Positions 52,892 to 60,908 of a DNA stretch of 64,000 bases are shown one piece after another (positions within the stretch are counted from its first letter, which is position 1; each line of letters starts with the position of its first letter). Source of the DNA: Firm-04 sp045628085 (GTDB taxonomy: Bacteria; Bacillota; Clostridia; Oscillospirales; Ruminococcaceae); contig JAZQOZ010000106.1 in the NCBI GenBank assembly GCA_045628085.1, forward strand, positions 24,540-88,539, in the 5' to 3' direction. Position numbers and translations under genes: made by a program. Below the pieces are notes generated by a model. It was not told where the DNA came from, ran no database searches, and saw only the letters and a program-made list of their open reading frames with translations.

Positions 52892-53161
52892 TTATTCATT
52901 GATTTTCAGGTCTTCTGCATTCTCAGGGAATTTCCACATCGTTTCGCGAGTTTCCAACGCGGCTGCGATCTTCTCAAAATACAGCTCTGCCTCGCCCTTG
53001 CCGAACGGGCCGATCGTGACACTGGGGAGATCGCGTGCCATATTGGTAAGCTGCAAATGATACTTTGAATTCTGATCCTTAAACAGATCCTTTTCCTTGA
53101 GTATCTCGATTTCCTTAAAACAATCAAGATTATACAAATGATCTTTATACTTCAGCCACAT
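52892..53161 (-). CDS. Hypothetical 89-aa protein between grpE and dnaK
   Basis: A small soluble protein of unknown function. The N-half looks beta-rich (MWLKYKDHLYNLDCFKEIEI, VTIGPFGKGEAELYFEKIAA), followed by a helix and the tail ETMWKFPENAEDLKINE. No cysteines are paired and no membrane segment is seen. AGAAGG lies before the ATG. It sits 24 nt after grpE and 35 nt before dnaK, inside the heat-shock operon, where most Firmicutes have no gene. Co-expression with DnaK is therefore very likely, but a role in chaperone function is inferred only from place. Confidence 0.75.
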   Translation of the reverse strand: MWLKYKDHLYNLDCFKEIEILKEKDLFKDQNSKYHLQLTNMARDLPSVTIGPFGKGEAELYFEKIAAALETRETMWKFPENAEDLKINE

Positions 53162-53185
53162 ATCAGTTACCTTCTTTCTGAATGA

Positions 53186-53773
53186 TCAGTTTGCAACGGA
53201 AACCATTGCACATCGGATAATTCTGTCACCGAGGCGGTAGCCTTTCTGGTAAACCTCGCAGACAGTCGATTCACCGAAATTCTCATCCTCGACCTGCCGG
53301 ATCGCATTGTGAACTTTCGGATCAAACGGTTCATTGAGTGCCGGAATTTCCTCGACGCCGAGCTTTTGCAGCAGCGAAGTCATCTGCTGATAGATTTTCT
53401 CCATGCCGCTGCGGTAGGCTTCATCCGAGCAGGGCGATTCCATTGCGCGTTCAAAGCTGTCCACGGCAGGAAGCAATGCAAGAACGGTCTTTGCGACGGC
53501 ATCCTGATAGGTTTCGGATTTCTCCTTTGCGGTACGCTTGCGGAAATTATCAAATTCTGCAAAAAGCCGCATATACTTATCATTTGCTGCCTGCAAAGCC
53601 TGTTCGGCGGCATCCGGTTCTTCTATGATCTCCGGCTCGCCGTCATCGGTTTCAGAGAACATTTCCTCTGCCTCCGTGCTGTCTGCGGTTTCCGCATCTT
53701 CCTCATGCAGTCCGCTTTCCTCCATAGATTCGTAATCCTCGCAGCCGTCTGCATCACGGATCTCATCTGTCAT
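53186..53773 (-). CDS. grpE: Nucleotide exchange factor GrpE
   Basis: Releases ADP from DnaK, 195 residues. An acidic N-terminus (about 1-65), then a coiled-coil (AANDKYMRLFAEFDNFRKRT, family-typical FDN(F/Y)RKRT) and a C-terminal beta domain (FDPKVHNAIRQVEDENF, GYRLGDRIIRCAMVSVAN). Its ATG overlaps the hrcA stop (ATGA), so it is coupled to the repressor. Confidence 0.95.
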   Translation of the reverse strand: MTDEIRDADGCEDYESMEESGLHEEDAETADSTEAEEMFSETDDGEPEIIEEPDAAEQALQAANDKYMRLFAEFDNFRKRTAKEKSETYQDAVAKTVLALLPAVDSFERAMESPCSDEAYRSGMEKIYQQMTSLLQKLGVEEIPALNEPFDPKVHNAIRQVEDENFGESTVCEVYQKGYRLGDRIIRCAMVSVAN

Positions 53774-54810
53774 GTGTTGTCATCCTCCTTTTCAGAGATC
53801 AGATTGCTGATCTTCTCTGTAAAATATTCAAGATACGGGATCACCTTTGCGTAATCGAGCCGCATCGGGCCGATCAGACCGAGTCTGCCGGCAGCCTTGC
53901 CGTCCTTCCGGTACTGTCCGACGATCATGCTGGAATTGCCGATCACAAAGGTTTGCTGCGGATTCTCCCGTCTGGCATCTTCACTGAACATCACATGGAT
54001 TCCGCTGAACGTATCATTCAGCAGCGGCATGATCACATCCTGATGTTCCATAAATTCGACAACATCCTGCGGTTCAAGCTCCTGACAGGTCAGCAGATTG
54101 CGTGTGCCGTTGACGGTCAGCTCCTGTTGCATCATATCAAGGCTCAGCTCATAGAGTCCCTGCACAAGCGGTGCAAGCGTTGCCATATACGTTCCCATTG
54201 CCGTGATCAGCTGATCGAACATTTCCGGTGAAAGATCACTGAGGGAAACGCCGTGCAGATGCTCGGTCAGGAACGCCGTAAAGAACGAAAGCTGTTCATC
54301 ATTGAGATCAAATTCCAGACGGCAGGCTTTATTTTTAATGTTTCCTGCGGAAGTGATCAGCAGGATGACATAAAGCCGTTTGCCGGTCGGGATGACCTCT
54401 ACCTTTGAGATCACCGAAAACTGCGGCATCGCATTCACTGCAACGGCAGCACATTTTGTGATCTCAGCAAGGGCTGTGGTCGCGGACTGGATGAGGACAT
54501 CCTCTGTCAGCACCGCATCCTCTCCGAACATACTGTCAAGGCGTTCGCGTTCTTCATCCGGCAGCTTCATGCCCGGCATACATTTTTCAATGTAGAGCTT
54601 ATAGCCCTGAAATGTCGGGATTCTTCCGGCTGAGGTATGGGGCTGCTCCAGCAGACCGAGCTGCTCCAGCACCGCCATATCATTCCGGATCGTTGCGGAT
54701 GATACATTGATATCGGGCAGTGCGGCAATGGTCTTTGAACCGACAGGCTCGCCGGTCGTGACGTATTCATCCACGACTGCCGCAAGGATCCGCAGTTTTC
54801 TGTCATCCAT
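53770..54810 (-). CDS. hrcA: Heat-inducible transcription repressor HrcA
   Basis: The repressor of class I heat-shock genes, 346 residues, binding CIRCE as a dimer. The winged helix at the N-terminus reads ILAAVVDEYVTTGEPVGSKT and ISSATIRNDMAVLEQLGLLE with TSAGRIPT beyond, in slightly varied form (VSSATIRND). The remaining GAF-like domain is intact. It is first in its operon, with CIRCE and a promoter directly upstream, so it controls itself and the chaperones. Confidence 0.96.
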   Translation of the reverse strand: MDDRKLRILAAVVDEYVTTGEPVGSKTIAALPDINVSSATIRNDMAVLEQLGLLEQPHTSAGRIPTFQGYKLYIEKCMPGMKLPDEERERLDSMFGEDAVLTEDVLIQSATTALAEITKCAAVAVNAMPQFSVISKVEVIPTGKRLYVILLITSAGNIKNKACRLEFDLNDEQLSFFTAFLTEHLHGVSLSDLSPEMFDQLITAMGTYMATLAPLVQGLYELSLDMMQQELTVNGTRNLLTCQELEPQDVVEFMEHQDVIMPLLNDTFSGIHVMFSEDARRENPQQTFVIGNSSMIVGQYRKDGKAAGRLGLIGPMRLDYAKVIPYLEYFTEKISNLISEKEDDNT

Positions 54811-54858
54811 TTGCCAAACGCCCCCTTATCCTGATTTTGCAGACGATGTTCGGTTGTG

Positions 54859-54885
54859 CTAGCACTCTATATCCATGAGTGCTAA
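54859..54885. promoter_or_regulatory. CIRCE operator
   Basis: CTAGCACTC, 9 nt, GAGTGCTAA. This is the CIRCE consensus TTAGCACTC-N9-GAGTGCTAA with one change, placed between the hrcA start and its -10 element, where HrcA blocks transcription. Confidence 0.95.
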
Positions 54886-54889
54886 ATAT

Positions 54890-54918
54890 AAGATACCACT
54901 TTTCCGGCCGATTGTCAA
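54890..54918 (-). promoter_or_regulatory. Promoter of the hrcA-grpE-dnaK-dnaJ operon
   Basis: TTGACA and TATCTT are 17 nt apart on the minus strand, immediately upstream of CIRCE. The rest of the gap to 55137 has no gene seen. Confidence 0.7.
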
Positions 54919-55137
54919 GCCCTCCCACAGAGTTTTCACAAACTTCGTCAGATTATACAAGTTTCCAAGCTGTACGCAGAATATTTGTGCAAAGCAAAGT
55001 GTATTCCGTCAAGTCTGCGCAGCGGCATACGTGCATTGCACCGGATATGAAATTTGTAGAATTATTTTTTCTAATCGCCGCATCCCGGACAAATCGAAAA
55101 CAGACTGTCACACATACTATGACAGTCTGTTCAGCAT

Positions 55138-56049
55138 TCATTCTGTTACTTCAAATATTACACGATATATTTTTCCTTCTTTTTCACCGTCTGCAAGCAA
55201 TGAGATCTCAAGGACATATTCACCGTTCAGCAATGAACCATAGGTGTCCGACCAGTCATAGTTCAGCACAAGCTGACCGCCTGCCGGCATATAATTATTG
55301 CCGGAAAGCTGTACGGCACGGTCTATATCACTGATCAGAGTGATTCGCGGTGAACGTGATTCGTCATACAAGCTGTAGACCGGCGCGTATGTTCTGCCGG
55401 TATCCTTTGCATTCTGAATCGTCAGCGTGATGCCTGTCGGCTTGATATTTTCCGGATCGACAATGAACTGCGGCACATATCCTTCCGTTTTTTCAGTGAA
55501 TTTCGCTCTTGCGGTCTGACGGACAAGCGGTGAAGTCTCGTCTTCTTCATCCGCACGGACGCGCTCCAGCGTCACTTCCAGAATATACGTGCCGTCTGTC
55601 AGATCACCGTAACGCTTTGCCCAGTCAAATTCCAGCTCGATCGTTTCACCCGGCGCAATATTCTTCGCAGCTTTCTGTTCTTCCTCTGTATAATCCGGCA
55701 TCTCATGGTACAGCACTTCTCCGTCATCTCTGACCGAATAAAGCCGGTATTCCATTGTATACGGTCTGCCTGCATCGCCGTTGTTTGTCAGCTCCGCCGT
55801 ACATTTTGAGGGGCGTACCGTATCTGTTTTCACATTCAGCTTCATATCCTCTGCGATGAGATAATCAACAGCTGTAGTCGTAGTGACAGTTGTTTCCGGC
55901 TGTGTTTCCGTTGTCGTAACGGCAGTCGTTTCCGCAGAGGTTTCCGTCTGCTCCTGACCGGACTCAGAACCTCCCTCTGTTTTTCCGGCACAGGCGGCGC
56001 ATTCCCATGCACAGGCGCAGAGCAGAAGCATCATCAGATATTTTTTCAT
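55138..56049 (-). CDS. Exported protein with two Ig-like repeats
   Basis: A 303-residue exported protein. The N-terminus (MKKYLMMLLLCACAWECAAC) is a signal sequence, probably of lipoprotein type with Cys20 as the modified residue, though Cys at -3 is unusual. A Ser/Thr/Glu linker (about 25-65) follows, then two related beta domains (about 75-185 and 195-303). Both contain the pattern PG..(I/L)EL(E/N)(F/Y)DW...YG.L..G.Y.LE(V/I)(T/S)L, which resembles the bacterial Ig-like fold of PF20251 type. GAGGAG lies before the ATG. It is last in a set of three surface-protein genes, 13 nt after the GH5 cellulase. Confidence 0.72.
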   Translation of the reverse strand: MKKYLMMLLLCACAWECAACAGKTEGGSESGQEQTETSAETTAVTTTETQPETTVTTTTAVDYLIAEDMKLNVKTDTVRPSKCTAELTNNGDAGRPYTMEYRLYSVRDDGEVLYHEMPDYTEEEQKAAKNIAPGETIELEFDWAKRYGDLTDGTYILEVTLERVRADEEDETSPLVRQTARAKFTEKTEGYVPQFIVDPENIKPTGITLTIQNAKDTGRTYAPVYSLYDESRSPRITLISDIDRAVQLSGNNYMPAGGQLVLNYDWSDTYGSLLNGEYVLEISLLADGEKEGKIYRVIFEVTE

Positions 56050-56062
56050 TTCAGGCACTCCT

Positions 56063-57352
56063 CTATTGATAGTTGCTCCCCTTGATAAGCGCCTGTACGA
56101 TCTCCGGATACGGATAAGTCGAAGCCTTGCGGTAAAGCAGACCGAAATTTTCTCCGGAACCTGTAAAGGCATTGTTATCCCACCATAAGCAGGACATCCC
56201 GTGCGCTTTTGCACAGGCGGTATAGTATGCGGCAAACGCCGTGCGTGCCTCTAAATTGTCTTTATTTGTTGCACCGAATTCACCGATCAGCACCGGTATG
56301 CCGTTCATAACGAATTTGCCGTAAAGGTCATCCATAAAGCGGGTGATCTCGCCGGTATCGCCTGCATTATCCAGCGACCAGTCCTTTGTACCGGCAGTAT
56401 TCAGCGCAAAATTATACGGTTTATAAGCATGAATGGAAAGCATCACGCGATTCTGCGGATCATCCGGCATTGCAAAATCCGGATTGAGCGCACCGTCCGG
56501 TGAAGCCGCATATCCCGGCACAAGCAGCCAGCGTGATGCATTGCCGCCGCCTGCATTCCGGACAGTATCAACAAAGAGCTGATTCAGCGCATTGATGCAC
56601 GCAACAGCATCCTGACACTGTGCATTGTTCCGGTCGATCCACCATTCATAATCCGTGCCGACCAGACGCGGTTCATTCAGCGATTCAAGGATCAGATGCT
56701 CGTCATAATCGCGGAACGTTTCGGCAAGCTGTGACCAGATCGCGGTCAGATATTTCTTTGAGCTTTCCATGTGTGCTGAATCGGGATAGTAATATGCTTC
56801 TGCGTTATCATGATGTGTATTCACAATGACATAGAGATCCATGTCGATGCACCAGTCCACAACTTCCCTGACACGCATCAGCCATGCCTTTGAGATATTG
56901 AAATCTGCATCCACATGATTATGCCACGAAACCGGTATCCGGATCGTTTTGAAGCCTGTCGCTTTGACTGCGGCAATATTTTCGATTGTTGTCAGTTCGC
57001 CTGACCATGCTTTTTCATAATCAAGCTCATTCTCTGCGGATAGATTCCGGACATCCTCTGCATCAAACGTATTGCCGAGATTCCAGCCCAGATACAGTTC
57101 TCTGATAAAATCCATACCCTCATTCTCCGGTATCTGATATTTGTCAGCCTGCACATCCGGCACAAGGCTACTTGGTTCTCCGAGAATATTCTCCGGTATC
57201 GAATATTCCGGTATACTGGTTTCAGGCATCTGCGATCCGCCTGCCGCACAGCCCGTACTGAACAGCAGACAGCCTGCCATAAGCAGAGCCGCTGTCCGTT
57301 TCAGACGTTTTCTTCTGTGCTGCTTTCCATATAGCATATCCCGAACGCTCAA
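56063..57352 (-). CDS. Lipoprotein GH5 endoglucanase
   Basis: A surface-anchored cellulase, 429 residues. The lipobox LLFSTGC places the lipidated Cys at about 35, after a basic N-terminus. A linker is followed by the GH5 barrel (about 80-425): YLGWNLGNTFDA, KTIRIPVSWHNH, VIVNTHHDNAE, the acid/base Glu in LILESLNEPR, LSIHAYKPYNFA and the nucleophile Glu in PVLIGEFGATN, with WWDNNAF beyond. It has no dockerin, so attachment is by lipid rather than through the cellulosome. The start codon is probably TTG with GAGG 8 nt upstream, or the ATG five codons later. It is in the middle of a three-gene set. The fragment at 1-269 is a paralogue. Confidence 0.9.
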   Translation of the reverse strand: MSVRDMLYGKQHRRKRLKRTAALLMAGCLLFSTGCAAGGSQMPETSIPEYSIPENILGEPSSLVPDVQADKYQIPENEGMDFIRELYLGWNLGNTFDAEDVRNLSAENELDYEKAWSGELTTIENIAAVKATGFKTIRIPVSWHNHVDADFNISKAWLMRVREVVDWCIDMDLYVIVNTHHDNAEAYYYPDSAHMESSKKYLTAIWSQLAETFRDYDEHLILESLNEPRLVGTDYEWWIDRNNAQCQDAVACINALNQLFVDTVRNAGGGNASRWLLVPGYAASPDGALNPDFAMPDDPQNRVMLSIHAYKPYNFALNTAGTKDWSLDNAGDTGEITRFMDDLYGKFVMNGIPVLIGEFGATNKDNLEARTAFAAYYTACAKAHGMSCLWWDNNAFTGSGENFGLLYRKASTYPYPEIVQALIKGSNYQ

Positions 57353-57362
57353 ATTATATTCC

Positions 57363-58145
57363 TCAGCGGTTGGAAGCGGCGGTCACATGGATGGTATCAT
57401 ACGCGCTGCCGTCTGAAGCATAGCTGACTGTCACGCGATCGACCGTCACAGAGACCGAAAATGCCGTTTCCGCCGGCGGATTATCCTTGCCGAGCAGCAT
57501 ATAGACATCACCGGAATTCTCAATGATGAATTTTGCTCTGCGCGCATCTCCGCGGTTATCATACATAAATTTCGGGAATGCATCCACATCGTCCGAATGG
57601 AAATACATTTTATTCGGATAATCCGGATCATCTGCCGGCAGCACCTCGACCGTACCGTTGACAGAAAAACCGTTTGTATCGCCGTAGGTGAATACGGCAC
57701 TTGCCTCTTCGATCGTATCATCGGCTTCTGCATGACCGGACATACTGTCAAGCGTCCAGTTTTTATAAACTGACCCCTGCTGCATGACCTCACCGCGGAT
57801 ATTGCCGCTGAATTCATTGTAAATGCCGAGCCCCTCGCCGCCCTCTGTAATATGCGTCAGTGCAATATTACTTACGGATGAATCGACAGCATCAGACGGT
57901 GACGTTGTTTCCGTTGCGATCTCCTCGGTCGTTTCGGATTCTTCCTCCGTTTCCGTGACGGTTTCGGTTGATTCGGTCGATTCGGTTGTTTCGGTCGATT
58001 CAGCCTCGGTGGTTTCGGTTTCCGCCTCAGAGCTGACTGTTTCGGCAGAAGAACTGTTTTCTGTCCGTTCGCTTGAACAGCCGGTTACGGCTGCTGCGAG
58101 CAGCACTGCTGCAAACAGAACGGCGGATTTTTTGATCGGTGACAC
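57363..58145 (-). CDS. Lipoprotein with Ser/Thr/Glu linker, unknown function
   Basis: A 260-residue lipoprotein, lipobox AVTGC near residue 23. A highly acidic Ser/Thr/Glu repeat (about 28-90, of the TESTETTES kind) is followed by a folded beta-rich domain (about 95-260) that I do not recognise; it may be a carbohydrate-binding or sensing domain. The start codon is GTG with AAAGGAAG upstream at a long spacing. Its stop overlaps the binding site of the GH5 gene, so the two are coupled. A substrate-binding role beside the lipid-anchored cellulase is a reasonable guess only. Confidence 0.68.
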   Translation of the reverse strand: MSPIKKSAVLFAAVLLAAAVTGCSSERTENSSSAETVSSEAETETTEAESTETTESTESTETVTETEEESETTEEIATETTSPSDAVDSSVSNIALTHITEGGEGLGIYNEFSGNIRGEVMQQGSVYKNWTLDSMSGHAEADDTIEEASAVFTYGDTNGFSVNGTVEVLPADDPDYPNKMYFHSDDVDAFPKFMYDNRGDARRAKFIIENSGDVYMLLGKDNPPAETAFSVSVTVDRVTVSYASDGSAYDTIHVTAASNR

Positions 58146-58398
58146 TGTGAATGCGCTTCCTTTCCCGTAATGCCTTTATCCTGCTGTATTTTTCTGGCAG
58201 GCATATATAGTATTGAAATTTGAATATTCCGGACATAAGCCGGCAATTATTATGATATCATATTTCTGTCAGAATTGCAAGATATCTGTCGAAAAATGCG
58301 CACAGCGTACAAATGCGGCAGATGAAAAAAGGCCTTTTTGGCAAAAAGCAAGGACATCTCTGCCCGTGATACAGCTCCGCGGAAGTGCGCCATAAAAA

Positions 58399-58426
58399 AG
58401 CGAAGGACATTTCCTGTCCTTCGCTC
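58399..58426. repeat. Terminator hairpin, left copy of a 28-bp direct repeat
   Basis: Arms AGCGAAGGACA and TGTCCTTCGCT enclose a 5-nt loop. On the minus strand a run of six T follows it, so this copy carries the U-tract for transcripts coming from the radical SAM gene. The gap 58146-58398 upstream of the lipoprotein gene holds no gene that I accept. Confidence 0.85.
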
Positions 58427-58658
58427 CAGCTTGTAGATAAAGTCCTCTGCTCTGATCCAGAATAACACAAGAGCGGTATAGAGATTCATAATGGGGCACT
58501 TTCCCCAAGCCCCCATCTTCCCCAATATAAATGCAAAACAGGGATTTTCGCGCTCTGCGGAGCGCGACTTAGGGCGCTGCCCTAAGAACCTGCCAACTTT
58601 TGAAAAAGTTGGATCAAAACTTTTATTTTGACATCATCGGAAGTTTTTCGACAGACTG
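58427..58658 (+). mobile_element. Non-coding structured repeat element, copy 2 (MITE-like)
   Basis: A 232-bp element. Its ends CAGCTTGTAGATAAAGTCC and, read inward from the right, CAGTCTGTCGAAAAACTTCC match at 14 of 19 positions, forming imperfect terminal inverted repeats. Internal hairpins lie at 58548-58567 (loop TGCG), 58568-58586 and 58593-58612, then GATCAAAACTTTTATT. These are the same three stems as in copy 1 with different, still paired, bases. It is flanked by direct copies of a terminator hairpin (28 bp, two differences). No gene is inside. Confidence 0.75.
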
Positions 58659-58686
58659 AGCGAAGGACTTTTTCTGTCCTTCGCTC
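58659..58686. repeat. Terminator hairpin, right copy of a 28-bp direct repeat
   Basis: Arms AGCGAAGGAC and GTCCTTCGCT enclose TTTTTCT. It lies 10 nt after the radical SAM stop. On the minus strand it is followed by the repeat element and not by a T-run. Confidence 0.85.
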
Positions 58687-58696
58687 TCAGATACTC

Positions 58697-59782
58697 TTAG
58701 ATCAGATTCGGAACATCCGCTGCAAACCGTTTCCGGAACGCATCCTCATCTGCGGCGAACAATCTGTCTGCCAGTGCATCTGCCATCTCGATCGTCATGC
58801 GCTCATAACAGCATTGCAGTGCCGATACCTCATTTTCATTGCCCGTTTCCAGACGATTCATACAGCCGCAGGAATTTGTGCAGCGTTTCCGGAGCGCACA
58901 TTCCCTGCACGATTCCGGTGAATCGGCGTGCGATGCAGCAAGGATCCGCTGCCGTTCCCGATCAACGCCGCAGAATACATCTCCGAGCCTATATTCCGGA
59001 TCGCCGATGAACTGCGTACACGCATACAGACTGCCGTCCGGTGTGACAGGCATCTGCCGGAATCCGAGATGGCAGCGCTCCGACGGATTATATCCGCGCA
59101 GGAAATCCCGTATTTTGCTGTCAAACGGTGAGAAAAAGAACGGCGTACCTTTCAGATATTCTTCCTCAAAGAACGCCGCGATCTGCTCCATCTGCTCTTT
59201 CAGCAGATCGAGGTCTGCATCCGTCCAATGAACCCGATTGCCGTAAGCGATCGTTGCGGTGATATGATGAAAACCGAGTGCGTGCAGATACTTCACTGAT
59301 TCAGCATACTGCGGCACTGCCTGCGGTGCGATCGTCATCATCGCATAGGAATCGGGGAGATATTTCAGCAGCATCTTCGCCTTTTCCTCTACGGCCGCAA
59401 GGCTCGGCGAACCGTCACGGAAACGGCGGCAGGTATCCTGTGCCAGCCCCTCAAATGAAAGACCGATGCCCATTTTCACCGCACGGGCATTCTCCAGAAA
59501 GCGCTCCGTCAGCAATGTGCCGTTCGTCGTCATTTTGTAATATGCAGGCTTTCCGGTTTCGATCGTTTTCAGCATACAGCGCCGGATCACACGGTAGATC
59601 AGTTTGGATTCGAGCAGCGGTTCTCCGCCGAAAAAGCAGAATCCGGCACTTTTCCCTTCGGAAAAGGCAAGATCAACCGCCGCATCCGCAACGCGCTCCG
59701 ACATTCGTATTTCCCGCTTTTGGTGCACACAGTATGCACAGTCCATATTACAGTTATCAGTCAGATGCAAAGTCAGATTCAT
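58697..59782 (-). CDS. Radical SAM/SPASM enzyme, putative lipoprotein-modifying
   Basis: A 361-residue peptide-modifying radical SAM enzyme. The [4Fe-4S] motif is CNMDCAYC (C11, C15, C18); FCFFGGEPLLE and YKMTTNGTLL are the usual following strands. The C-terminal SPASM region carries many cysteines (ERCHLGFRQMPVTPDGSLYA, CRECALRKRCTNSCGCMN) for extra iron-sulphur clusters, typical of RiPP maturases. AAGGAAG lies before the ATG, overlapping the stop of the preceding lipoprotein gene. The three upstream genes encode small lipoproteins with a common leader. A described analogue is the rSAM/lipoprotein pairing known by TIGRFAM models in Bacteroidetes, and whether this is the same family is untested. 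Confidence 0.88.
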   Translation of the reverse strand: MNLTLHLTDNCNMDCAYCVHQKREIRMSERVADAAVDLAFSEGKSAGFCFFGGEPLLESKLIYRVIRRCMLKTIETGKPAYYKMTTNGTLLTERFLENARAVKMGIGLSFEGLAQDTCRRFRDGSPSLAAVEEKAKMLLKYLPDSYAMMTIAPQAVPQYAESVKYLHALGFHHITATIAYGNRVHWTDADLDLLKEQMEQIAAFFEEEYLKGTPFFFSPFDSKIRDFLRGYNPSERCHLGFRQMPVTPDGSLYACTQFIGDPEYRLGDVFCGVDRERQRILAASHADSPESCRECALRKRCTNSCGCMNRLETGNENEVSALQCCYERMTIEMADALADRLFAADEDAFRKRFAADVPNLI

Positions 59783-59794
59783 TTTTTCACTTCC

Positions 59795-60184
59795 TTATGA
59801 CAATGGTTCTGTTGTTGCGGCAGCATCCGTCACAGTTTCCGTAACAGTTGAAGTCCCGGGATACGTCCCTCTCGCACTATCCAGATACTCCTGAAACAAT
59901 TCGCCGACGATCGCCCATTCTTCCGGCAGGGATTCTGCGGTTGTTGTCACTGTTGTCGTTGCAGCCGCTGTTGTCGCCGCTTCCGCCTGCCGCCGGTAGT
60001 CATCCTCAGTGACTGTTGGGAATATCCCGCCCAAAGACGCTTCCACTCTTTCAAAGATTGTCTCAATGATGCCCTTATCTCCGTCTGATGCGCCGCATCC
60101 TGTCAGCAGCACCGCAGATGCAAGTACACCCGCGGCAACGGCATATTTCGGCCGCATCGTCTTTCTAATCGGTTCAATTTTCAT
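59795..60184 (-). CDS. Small lipoprotein C (radical SAM operon)
   Basis: A 129-residue lipoprotein. The leader MKIEPIRKTMRPKYAVAAGV runs into the lipobox LLTGC (Cys30). It is followed by a short segment, a Thr/Ala run (about 70-85) and an acidic tail rich in Thr (TSTVTETVTDAAATTEP). The Pro-Lys-Tyr before the hydrophobic part is shared with the two other lipoproteins of the operon. AAGGAG lies before the ATG at 60184; an open frame further upstream is not used. It lies 12 nt before the radical SAM gene, so it is a likely substrate or partner. There are no cysteines besides that of the lipobox. Confidence 0.75.
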   Translation of the reverse strand: MKIEPIRKTMRPKYAVAAGVLASAVLLTGCGASDGDKGIIETIFERVEASLGGIFPTVTEDDYRRQAEAATTAAATTTVTTTAESLPEEWAIVGELFQEYLDSARGTYPGTSTVTETVTDAAATTEPLS

Positions 60185-60215
60185 TGTTAAATACTCCTTG
60201 TCAATTAAATGATGT

Positions 60216-60908
60216 TTATTTGCATATATCCTGATATACCGTTTCCGCAAACGCAGGCGACACAGTATCCGTGCTGCTCACATCAACAAAAACGGCACGG
60301 TCGATGCCTTCGGGATCTGCCGGATATTCCAGAACGCATCCCCAGTCGTATGTTTCCGTACAGACCGAGCCAAGCCAATCGCGCATAGCGGTCTCGCCGT
60401 CGGTCATACTGCCGTCAAAAAATACAAGCCGAATGCCGTTTTCCGCATTTTTCAGAACGGATGTAAATGTAACGCCGTAATGCGAGAATTTCCGGCAGTC
60501 TTTGTCCATGATAAGCCCCTGCGCAGCAAAGGCATCCTGAAAAACAACGGTATCTTCCGGCACTGCGGCAGTTTCCTCATAATCCGGCACAAATGCGACA
60601 TCGCCTTCCAGCGTCAGCGGTTCAGCCGGAATATCCTGTTCCGGCAGATACACTTCGCCGCCGATCTCCGGCTGTGTTTCGATTGATTCGGTCTCATCCG
60701 TACACAGCACAGGCAGTCCTTCCAGTTCCGGTTCCTGAACGGTCGTTGTAATGATCTCGGTAACGTCCGTACATACAACCGGTTCACCGCCCAATGCAAC
60801 ATCTCCGCCGCCGCATCCGGTCAGCAGGGCGGCAGATGACAGTACACCGATCGCGGCAATATATTTCGGCTGTCTGCATTTTTTCTGCGGTTCAAGCTGT
60901 ATTTTCAT
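60216..60908 (-). CDS. Lipoprotein B (radical SAM operon)
   Basis: A 230-residue lipoprotein, the longest of three. The leader MKIQLEPQKKCRQPKYIAAI runs to lipobox LLTGC (Cys32). The next 60 residues contain a repeated motif, EPVVCTDVTE and LPVLCTDETE, and later EGDVAFVPDY. The last 105 residues (FAAQGLIMDKDCRKFSHYGV, FVDVSSTDTVSPAFAETVYQ) look like a small folded domain with several cysteines. The start overlaps the stop of lipoprotein A (ATGA), and 31 nt separate it from lipoprotein C. It is a candidate substrate of the radical SAM enzyme. Confidence 0.75.
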   Translation of the reverse strand: MKIQLEPQKKCRQPKYIAAIGVLSSAALLTGCGGGDVALGGEPVVCTDVTEIITTTVQEPELEGLPVLCTDETESIETQPEIGGEVYLPEQDIPAEPLTLEGDVAFVPDYEETAAVPEDTVVFQDAFAAQGLIMDKDCRKFSHYGVTFTSVLKNAENGIRLVFFDGSMTDGETAMRDWLGSVCTETYDWGCVLEYPADPEGIDRAVFVDVSSTDTVSPAFAETVYQDICK

